5,736 bases of DNA from Syntrophorhabdaceae bacterium (GTDB taxonomy: Bacteria; Desulfobacterota; Syntrophorhabdia; Syntrophorhabdales; Syntrophorhabdaceae): assembly GCA_026415015.1 (NCBI GenBank), contig JAOAHW010000169.1:1-5736 (forward strand). Direction: 5' to 3'. The translations under genes and the position numbers were made by a program. The notes below the pieces were generated by a model. It searched no databases, had not been told where the DNA came from, and saw nothing but the letters and a program-made list of their open reading frames with translations. Below, piece by piece: positions 1 through 5,736 of the stretch. Within the stretch, counting starts at the first letter, position 1; each line of letters starts with the position of its first letter.

Positions 1-1
1 G

Positions 2-145
2 GCCATAACAAGTCTGGGTCTCAAAGAGGCAAAAGACCTGGTAGAAGGTGTCCCTAAGACAGTAAAAGAAGGCGTCTCAAAAGAAGAGGCTGCCAACATA
101 AAAAAGCAGCTTGAAGAAGTAAGCGGGCAGGTAAAGGTAGAGTAA
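2..145 (+). CDS. rplL: Ribosomal protein L7/L12, C-terminal part (5' end outside window)
   Basis: This is the last 47 codons of the large-subunit stalk protein L7/L12. That protein forms dimers on L10 and recruits and stimulates the translational GTPases (EF-Tu, EF-G, IF2). The reading frame starts at base 2, because base 1 completes the previous codon, and it ends in TAA at 143-145. The fragment reads through the diagnostic LGLKEAKDLVEG segment, then KEGVSKEEAANIKKQLEE, and ends VKVE. The last 46 residues align without a gap, from memory, to the C-terminal alpha/beta domain of E. coli L7/L12, including the conserved lysines of the factor-binding helix. E. coli has TGLGL where this protein has TSLGL, a mild substitution. 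The N-terminal dimerisation domain and hinge lie upstream of the window. rpoB follows on the same strand after 89 bases, as in most bacteria. The identification is essentially certain; the true start is not visible. Confidence 0.97.
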   Translation, partial: AITSLGLKEAKDLVEGVPKTVKEGVSKEEAANIKKQLEEVSGQVKVE

Positions 146-151
146 ATAATA

Positions 152-214
152 AAGGGCTATGGGGTCAGAGGGGTTAGAAGCTCTTTTTACTAATCTCTCT
201 GACCTCAAGCCTTT
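152..214 (+). promoter_or_regulatory. Long RNA hairpin in the rplL-rpoB gap, candidate processing or expression-tuning element
   Basis: Bases 161-177 pair with 190-206 as 17 continuous base pairs, three of them G-U (162/205, 171/196, 173/194), around a 12-base loop at 178-189. The helix continues outward through 160/207, a bulged A at 159, and 152-158 against 208-214 with one more G-U. The total is about 25 pairs. All four wobbles are G on the left arm and U on the right. The + strand RNA therefore pairs fully while the opposite strand would have C/A mismatches, which suggests selection on the transcript. The stem is followed by only three T residues (212-214), so it does not look like an intrinsic terminator; the T run is in the loop. 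In E. coli the rplL-rpoB interval is known to hold an attenuator and RNase III processing sites. A similar role in lowering rpoB relative to rplL is inferred. A dispersed palindromic repeat is the main alternative. Confidence 0.75.
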
Positions 215-220
215 AAACTT

Positions 221-226
221 AAGGAG
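221..226 (+). promoter_or_regulatory. Ribosome binding site of rpoB
   Basis: AAGGAG lies 8 bases before the ATG at 235 and fixes that codon as the start. It begins only six bases after the foot of the intergenic hairpin. It is also complementary to bases in the hairpin loop: 221-228 can pair with 179-186, including two G-U pairs. Access to this site may therefore depend on the fold of the upstream RNA; this is an inference from base pairing only. Confidence 0.85.
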
Positions 227-234
227 TTAAAATT

Positions 235-3200
235 ATGAGGGAAACTTTCCACAATAAGATTTACAGGAAAAAATATGGGAAGATAAAAGAAATCCTTGAA
301 ATACCTAATCTCATCGAGATACAGCTTGATTCATATGAGAAGTTTCTGCAAAAGGATATCCCACCTGATAAAAGGGAAAACATAGGTCTCCAGGCTGTCT
401 TTAAGAGTGTATTTCCCATAAAGGATTCCCATGAAACCACATCCCTTGAATTCAAGAAATACGAGATTGGGGAGCCAAAGAATACAGAAGAGGAATGTAT
501 CTTCAGGGGCATCACATATGCAGCCCCAATGAAGGTTACAATAATGCTCGTTGTGTGGAATGTTGACCCTGATACAAAGACAAAGGATATAAAGGCAGTA
601 AAGGAACAGGATGTATATTTTGGAGAGATACCCCTAATGACAGAAAGGGGTACCTTTATTATAAACGGCACAGAGAGGGTTATTGTAAGCCAGCTCCACA
701 GGTCACCGGGGGTCTACTTTGATTGTGACCAGTCAAAATCCATGGCTGGCGGTAATCTTATATACACTGCCAGGATAATCCCTTACAGGGGTTCATGGCT
801 TGATTTTGAGTTTGACCACAAAGAACTTTTATATGTAAGGATAGATAAAAAGAAAAAGATCCCTGTTACACTCTTTTTAAAGGCCCTTGGATATGAAGAA
901 AAAGAGATACTCGATTACTTCTATGAAAAAGAGAGGATAATCATAAAAGATGAAAAATTCCTAAAACAGACACCCCTTTCCCTTCTTGTAGACCAGAGGT
1001 CCCCTTCTGACATAACAGATGAGACAGGAAAGCTACTGGTAAAAAAACATAAAAAGATCACAAAGGCAGATATTAAAAAGCTGGCAGCAGCGAATATCAA
1101 TGCCATACCTGTTGAAGAAGATGATATCGTCGGTAAGGTAACAGCGGATAATATATATGACCCTGAGACAAAAGAGGTGTTAATCCCAATAAATAAAGAA
1201 CTTACAAAAGAAGATCTTGGAAAAATTATTGAAAAAAAGATAAATAATTTCAATATCCTTTTTATAGATAATCTGAATGTAAGCCCTTCCCTGCGAAACA
1301 CCCTGTTGATAGATAAAATAAATAAAAAAGAAGATGCCCTTTTAGAGATCTACAGAAAGTTGCGGCCAGGTGACCCGCCTACAATAGAATTTGCCGAGGC
1401 ATTAATCCATAATATGTTCTTCAGTGAGGAGCGTTATGACCTGTCAAAGGTGGGCAGACTCAAGATAAACCACAGATTAGGTGTGGATGTGCCTCTTGAC
1501 TACACAATATTAAGGAGAGAAGACATAATAGAGGTAGTTAGACGCCTCCTTAAACTTAAAGACTCAAGAGGCCCAGGAGATGACATAGACCATCTTGGAA
1601 ACAGGAGGGTAAGGACAGTGGGTGAGCTCTTAGAAAACCAGTTCAGGATGGGATTAGTCCGTATGGAGAGAGCAATAAAAGAGAGGCTCACCTTCCCAGA
1701 GATGGAGACCCTTATGCCCCATGACCTTGTTAATCCTAAACCGGTAAACACAGCAATAAAGGATTTCTTTGCAAGCAGCCAGCTCTCCCAGTTTATGGAC
1801 CAGACCAATCCACTGAGCGAAATAACCCATAAAAGAAGGCTAAGCGCCTTAGGCCCTGGTGGGCTCACAAGAGAGAGGGCAGGCTTTGAGGTTAGGGATG
1901 TCCATCCCACCCACTACGGTAGGATATGCCCAGTAGAGACCCCTGAAGGACCAAATATAGGCTTAATAGCATCTCTCTCTACATATGCAAAGGTGAATGA
2001 ATTTGGCTTTATTGAGGCACCATACAGAAAGGTTGTAAATGGTAAAGTCACTGATGAGGTTCACTACCTCAGTGCCCTTGAAGAGGAAAACTATTATATT
2101 GCCCAGGCAAATGCCCCCATTGGAGAGGATGGCAGGTTTGCTGCAGATATGATATCTGCCCAGAAAGGAGGGGGATTCTTCCTTGTTAGCCCTGAACAGA
2201 TTGATTATATGGATGTATCCCCAAAACAACTCGTCAGTGTCTCTGCAGCCCTTATCCCCTTTCTTGAGCATGATGATGCAAACAGGGCACTTATGGGCTC
2301 AAATATGCAAAGGCAAGCTGTCCCCCTCATCAAACCCGAAGCACCCCTTATAGGAACAGGTATGGAAAGGATAGTGGGGAGGGATTCAAGGGTGGCTGTT
2401 GTGGCAAAACACAGTGGCATTGTAAAGAGTGTAGATGCAAACAGGATCATAGTGCAATATGAGGAGGCAACAGATGGTGAAGAACCTGTTGCAAAGATAG
2501 ATATATATAATCTCCTGAAGTTCAGAAGGTCTAATCAGGATACGTGCATAAATCAGAGGGTCATAGTTAAAGAAGGTGATTATGTTAAAAAAGGAGATGT
2601 CCTTGCAGATGGGCCATCAACTGATAGGGGTGAGCTTGCCCTTGGAAAAAATGTTTTTGTTGCCTTTATGCCCTGGAGGGGATTTAACTATGAGGACTCT
2701 GTACTGATAAATGAGCGGCTTGTAAAAGAAGATGCCATGACATCTATACACATAGAAGAGCTCGAGTGTGTGGTGAGGGATACAAAACTCGGCAGGGAAG
2801 AGGTTACAAGGGATATACCGAATGTTGGCGATGAGGCCCTTAAATATCTCGATGAAAGCGGTATCATAATGATAGGGGCAAATGTGAGACCTAATGACAT
2901 CCTGGTGGGAAAAGTGACGCCAAAAGGTGAGACACAGCTCACGCCTGAAGAAAAACTCTTGAGGGCCATATTTGGAGAAAAAGCAGGGGATGTAAAGGAC
3001 ACATCCTTGAGGGTTCCTCATGGGATAGAAGGCATTGTTATAGATGTTAAGGTTCTTTCAAGAAGAGGTATAGATAAAGACGACAGGAGCAGGCTAATAG
3101 AGGATATTGAGATATCGAATATCTTAAAGGATCAGGAAGAACAGGTAAAGATAATCATCGAGAGCACAAAAGAAAGGATCAAAAATCTTTTAATTGGAAA

Positions 3201-4344
3201 GCATTCACCTGTAGACATAAAGGATAACAAAGGTAAGATAATTGTTAAAAAAGGTGACACCTTCAGTGTGGAGAAGTTTAACCATATAAACATAGACAAA
3301 TTTCAGGAGATAGAATTTGGCGATGAAGAGATAGATAGCAGGATATCAAAGATCTTTGACAGCAAAGAAAACCAGATTGAATTGTTAAAACTTTACTATG
3401 AAGACAAGATAAACAAGATTAAAAAAGGCGATGAACTACCCCCTGGTGTTCTAAAAACAATAAAAGTATACGTGGCAATGAAGAGGAAGATCGCTGTAGG
3501 CGATAAACTATCAGGCCGTCATGGAAATAAGGGTATAGTGTCTGTTATATTGCCAGAAGAAGACATGCCATTTATGGCGGATGGGACACCAATAGATATT
3601 GTCCTGAACCCCCTGGGCGTCCCTTCAAGGATGAATGCAGGTCAGATACTCGAGACACATCTCGGCTGGGCAGCCAAAGAATTGGGTAAAAAGATAGGTG
3701 AGATGATAGATGATTACAACAAAAAGATGTGCTCACCAGAGGCTATAAGGGAACAGATTAAAAAGATATACAGTAGCGATGAGATATATAATTTCATAGA
3801 CAGATTAAGTGATGAAGAGCTTATTGAGTTTTCAGACAAACTAAGGGATGGTATCAATATATCTGTACCTGTTTTTGATGGCCCCAAGGAAGAGGACATA
3901 AGGGAACTATTCAAGATGGCAGATATAAAGGATGGATTTCAAACAACCCTATATGATGGGCGAACAGGAGAACCATTCCACCACAAAATAACCGTAGGGT
4001 ATATGTATTTCCTCAAGCTCCACCACCTTGTTGACGATAAGATCCATGCCCGTTCTATTGGCCCATACTCCCTTGTAACACAACAGCCACTGGGTGGAAA
4101 GGCACAGTTTGGTGGTCAGAGATTAGGTGAAATGGAGGTCTGGGCATTAGAGGGCTATGGGGCAGCATATTCACTTCAAGAGTTTCTCACCATCAAATCC
4201 GATGATGTGGCAGGCAGGATAAGGGCATATGAGGCAATAGTCAAAGGAGAGGATGTCCTTGAGCCAAGTCTCCCTGAATCATTCAATGTACTCATGCAAG
4301 AGCTTAAAAGCCTTTGTATAAATGTAGACCTCGAAAAGGAATAA
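235..4344 (+). CDS. rpoB: DNA-directed RNA polymerase subunit beta, complete
   Basis: RpoB pairs with beta' to form the RNA polymerase active centre and acts in the cytoplasm on the nucleoid. At 1369 residues it is slightly longer than the 1342 of E. coli. In order I see the protrusion and lobe, with a lineage insertion at about 220-345; the fork with the rifamycin pocket at about 513-540; the EDS motif of the active-site region (E820, D821); the flap with a second insertion at about 945-1068; the hybrid-binding part with K1091 and K1099 in GDKLSGRHGNKG; and H1264 with the C-terminal clamp part, ending the same distance from the terminus as in E. coli. These correspond to E. coli E813/D814, K1065/K1073 and H1237. 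Rifamycin contacts Q519, D522, H532, R535 and S537 are all of the sensitive type. The ATG start is supported by AAGGAG and by the usual N-terminus (RKKYGKI, then LIEIQLDSYEKFL). The frame is unbroken and ends TAA TAA. Arginine is mostly AGG or AGA. Confidence 0.99.
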   Translation: MRETFHNKIYRKKYGKIKEILEIPNLIEIQLDSYEKFLQKDIPPDKRENIGLQAVFKSVFPIKDSHETTSLEFKKYEIGEPKNTEEECIFRGITYAAPMKVTIMLVVWNVDPDTKTKDIKAVKEQDVYFGEIPLMTERGTFIINGTERVIVSQLHRSPGVYFDCDQSKSMAGGNLIYTARIIPYRGSWLDFEFDHKELLYVRIDKKKKIPVTLFLKALGYEEKEILDYFYEKERIIIKDEKFLKQTPLSLLVDQRSPSDITDETGKLLVKKHKKITKADIKKLAAANINAIPVEEDDIVGKVTADNIYDPETKEVLIPINKELTKEDLGKIIEKKINNFNILFIDNLNVSPSLRNTLLIDKINKKEDALLEIYRKLRPGDPPTIEFAEALIHNMFFSEERYDLSKVGRLKINHRLGVDVPLDYTILRREDIIEVVRRLLKLKDSRGPGDDIDHLGNRRVRTVGELLENQFRMGLVRMERAIKERLTFPEMETLMPHDLVNPKPVNTAIKDFFASSQLSQFMDQTNPLSEITHKRRLSALGPGGLTRERAGFEVRDVHPTHYGRICPVETPEGPNIGLIASLSTYAKVNEFGFIEAPYRKVVNGKVTDEVHYLSALEEENYYIAQANAPIGEDGRFAADMISAQKGGGFFLVSPEQIDYMDVSPKQLVSVSAALIPFLEHDDANRALMGSNMQRQAVPLIKPEAPLIGTGMERIVGRDSRVAVVAKHSGIVKSVDANRIIVQYEEATDGEEPVAKIDIYNLLKFRRSNQDTCINQRVIVKEGDYVKKGDVLADGPSTDRGELALGKNVFVAFMPWRGFNYEDSVLINERLVKEDAMTSIHIEELECVVRDTKLGREEVTRDIPNVGDEALKYLDESGIIMIGANVRPNDILVGKVTPKGETQLTPEEKLLRAIFGEKAGDVKDTSLRVPHGIEGIVIDVKVLSRRGIDKDDRSRLIEDIEISNILKDQEEQVKIIIESTKERIKNLLIGKHSPVDIKDNKGKIIVKKGDTFSVEKFNHINIDKFQEIEFGDEEIDSRISKIFDSKENQIELLKLYYEDKINKIKKGDELPPGVLKTIKVYVAMKRKIAVGDKLSGRHGNKGIVSVILPEEDMPFMADGTPIDIVLNPLGVPSRMNAGQILETHLGWAAKELGKKIGEMIDDYNKKMCSPEAIREQIKKIYSSDEIYNFIDRLSDEELIEFSDKLRDGINISVPVFDGPKEEDIRELFKMADIKDGFQTTLYDGRTGEPFHHKITVGYMYFLKLHHLVDDKIHARSIGPYSLVTQQPLGGKAQFGGQRLGEMEVWALEGYGAAYSLQEFLTIKSDDVAGRIRAYEAIVKGEDVLEPSLPESFNVLMQELKSLCINVDLEKE

Positions 4345-4345
4345 T

Positions 4346-4353
4346 AAGGAGGT
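4346..4353 (+). promoter_or_regulatory. Strong ribosome binding site of rpoC, deciding a TTG start
   Basis: AAGGAGGT is a full-length match to the anti-Shine-Dalgarno end of 16S rRNA. It lies in the 14-base gap between the rpoB stop and rpoC and overlaps the second of two tandem TAA codons. It sits 5 bases before TTG at 4359. No ATG occurs in frame until well inside the conserved region (codon 77), so this site decides the start. Confidence 0.92.
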
Positions 4354-4358
4354 AAACC

Positions 4359-5736
4359 TTGGAAGATCTCTTTAAAATTTTTGACAAACAAAAAGACCCT
4401 TTAAGTTACAGTTCGATAAAGATATCCCTTGCATCCCCTGAATTGATAGAAAAGTGGTCACATGGAGAGGTGAAAAAACCAGAGACAATAAACTACAGGA
4501 CCTTCAAGCCTGAAAGGGAGGGTCTGTTCTGCGCCAAGATATTTGGCCCTGTAAAGGACTATGAGTGCACATGTGGTAAATACAAGAGGATGAAACACAG
4601 GGGGATTGTATGTGAAAAGTGTGGGGTCGAGGTAATACAATCAAAGGTGAGAAGAGAGAGGATGGGTCATATAAGGCTGGCATGCCCTGTGGCCCATATA
4701 TGGTTTCTCAAGAGTATGCCCAGCAAGATCGGTACGCTCCTTGAGCTGACCATAAAGGAAGTGGAAAGGGTACTATATTTTGAGATGTATATTGTTATTG
4801 AACAAGGTAATTCACCCTATAAGTTCTGCGAGCTTATCTCTGAAGAGAAATACAATGAAGCAAAAGATAGATACGGAGAGGATTTCAAGGCAGGTATAGG
4901 TGCTGAGGCTATAAGAGAGTGTTTAAGAAAGATAGATATTGAAAAATTAGCTGCTGAACTAAGGGTGGAGATGAGAGAGACAACGAGTGACGCAAAAAAG
5001 AAAAAGATATCAAGGCGGTTGAAGATAATAGATGCCTTCAGAGTATCAGGTGTAAAACCTGAATGGATGATACTGGATATTATACCTGTTCTGCCTCCTG
5101 ATCTAAGACCCCTAGTCCCCCTTGATGGTGGTAGATTCGCAACATCTGACCTCAATGACCTATACAGAAGGGTTATAAACAGAAACAACCGTTTAAAAAG
5201 GCTTATGGAACTCAATGCCCCTGATATAATCATCAGAAATGAAAAAAGGATGCTCCAGGAGGCAGTGGATGCACTCTTTGATAATTCAAAAAGGGGCAGG
5301 GTAGTAACAGGGGCAAACAAAAGACCTCTCAAATCCCTAAGTGATATGCTAAGGGGCAAACAGGGTAGGTTCAGACAGAATCTCCTTGGAAAAAGGGTTG
5401 ATTACTCTGGAAGGTCTGTAATCGTTGTTGGGCCTGAATTAAAACTCCATCAATGTGGCCTGCCAAAGGATATGGCCCTGGAGCTATTTAAGCCTTTTGT
5501 TTACAACAGACTTATAAAAAAGGGTTATGCAAGCACGATAAAAAATGCAAAGAAGATAGTTGAAAAAGAGACATCTGTTGTATGGGATATCCTCGAAGAG
5601 GTAATAAAGGAGCATCCTGTGCTTTTAAACAGAGCTCCTACATTACACAGGCTTGGTATACAGGCTTTTGAACCACTACTTATTGAGGGAAAGGCAATAC
5701 AGCTTCACCCCCTTGTCTGTCCTGCCTATAATGCAG
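4359..5736 (+). CDS. rpoC: DNA-directed RNA polymerase subunit beta', N-terminal 459 codons (3' end outside window)
   Basis: RpoC forms the clamp and carries the catalytic magnesium-binding aspartates of RNA polymerase. The start is TTG, read as Met, giving MEDLFKIFDKQK and supported by AAGGAGGT just upstream. Visible parts, in order, are: YSSIKISLASPE; the zipper region with Y46; the four zinc ligands C70, C72, C85 and C88; the clamp helices at about 260-309 with R275, E295 and A302, the positions where E. coli beta' contacts sigma; switch 2 (RGKQGRFRQNLLGKRVDYSG, about 332-351); and NRAPTLHRLGIQAFEPLL at about 424-441. All these residues carry the same numbers as in E. coli, so there is no net insertion or deletion over 459 codons. 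The window stops after NA, one base into what should be the codon for the first Asp of NADFDGD, so the catalytic triad itself is not seen. The gene lies 14 bases after rpoB and is surely cotranscribed with it. The frame is open throughout; the downstream part is unknown here. Confidence 0.98.
   Translation, partial: MEDLFKIFDKQKDPLSYSSIKISLASPELIEKWSHGEVKKPETINYRTFKPEREGLFCAKIFGPVKDYECTCGKYKRMKHRGIVCEKCGVEVIQSKVRRERMGHIRLACPVAHIWFLKSMPSKIGTLLELTIKEVERVLYFEMYIVIEQGNSPYKFCELISEEKYNEAKDRYGEDFKAGIGAEAIRECLRKIDIEKLAAELRVEMRETTSDAKKKKISRRLKIIDAFRVSGVKPEWMILDIIPVLPPDLRPLVPLDGGRFATSDLNDLYRRVINRNNRLKRLMELNAPDIIIRNEKRMLQEAVDALFDNSKRGRVVTGANKRPLKSLSDMLRGKQGRFRQNLLGKRVDYSGRSVIVVGPELKLHQCGLPKDMALELFKPFVYNRLIKKGYASTIKNAKKIVEKETSVVWDILEEVIKEHPVLLNRAPTLHRLGIQAFEPLLIEGKAIQLHPLVCPAYNA

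Noticed and set aside
153..164. 12-base identity AGGGCTATGGGG shared with 4151-4162 in rpoB
   Set aside because: About one 12-base match is expected by chance in a window of this size, and the flanks do not match.
152..214. Intrinsic terminator after rplL
   Set aside because: The stem is long, but only three T residues follow it; the run of five T is in the loop. Complete termination here would also cut off rpoB and rpoC. Partial attenuation cannot be excluded.
146..234. A separate promoter for rpoB in the gap
   Set aside because: AT-rich bits such as TAATAA at 147-152 and TTTAAA at 212-217 have no matching -35 box at a proper distance, and the space is taken up by the hairpin and the ribosome binding site.
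1039..1053. Run of seven A (1041-1047) in frame as a possible slippery site in rpoB
   Set aside because: A -1 shift would meet a stop (TAA) after one more codon. No stimulating structure is evident, and similar A runs occur in other Lys-rich parts of the insertion (for example 1232-1238), so composition explains it.
1500..1910. Long open frame on the minus strand inside rpoB, and similar ones at 261-671, 921-1301, 2617-3021 and 2688-3002
   Set aside because: They lie wholly opposite highly conserved rpoB codons and their translations show no recognisable family; they are shadows of the + strand gene.
4381..4410. Perfect TTGACA at 4381-4386 as the -35 box of an internal rpoC promoter
   Set aside because: At 16 to 18 bases spacing the following hexamers (AAGTTA, AGTTAC, GTTACA) do not resemble TATAAT, and the hexamer encodes part of the rpoC N-terminus.
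4817..5359. 180-codon open frame on the minus strand inside rpoC
   Set aside because: It lies opposite the conserved clamp-helix region of rpoC. Its Ser/Leu-rich translation is what antisense of a Lys/Arg/Glu-rich gene gives, and I saw no supporting signal for it.
5728..5736. Loss of the catalytic aspartates in rpoC
   Set aside because: The window simply ends one base into the expected Asp codon after NA; this is a boundary effect and not a mutation.

Overview
This window is a conserved bacterial housekeeping locus on the + strand. It holds the 3' end of rplL (ribosomal protein L7/L12), complete rpoB (RNA polymerase beta subunit, 1369 codons) and the first 459 codons of rpoC (beta' subunit). 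This is the classic rplL-rpoB-rpoC order of the bacterial L10/L12-RNA polymerase operon. All three genes are intact where visible. I see no tRNA or rRNA gene, mobile element, CRISPR array or integrated accessory gene.

The organism is a bacterium of moderate, somewhat AT-leaning base composition, with heavy use of AGG/AGA for arginine and ATA for isoleucine. RpoB carries both of the large insertions known from Proteobacteria: one in the lobe at about residues 220-345, and one in the flap-side region at about 945-1068. This argues against Firmicutes, Actinobacteria and Thermus. Phrases such as the RpoB C-terminus (ending KSLCINVDLEKE) and the Thr at the position of E. coli beta N518 remind me of Desulfobacterota (former Deltaproteobacteria) or Nitrospirota. 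That placement is an inference without any search.

Layout: rplL ends at 145. An 89-base gap (146-234) follows, almost filled by a long imperfect hairpin (152-214), and then the rpoB ribosome binding site. rpoB runs 235-4344 and ends in tandem TAA TAA. After 14 bases containing a very strong Shine-Dalgarno sequence, rpoC starts at a TTG codon (4359) and leaves the window at 5736. By alignment to E. coli from memory, the cut falls one base into the codon for the first Asp of the catalytic NADFDGD motif.

Together beta and beta' form the catalytic core of RNA polymerase, while L7/L12 is the ribosomal stalk protein, made in several copies per ribosome. The rplL-rpoB junction is therefore where expression must step down. 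The hairpin there, whose loop can pair with the rpoB Shine-Dalgarno sequence on paper, is the one non-coding element that deserves a second look. I found no convincing evidence of a wholly new system.
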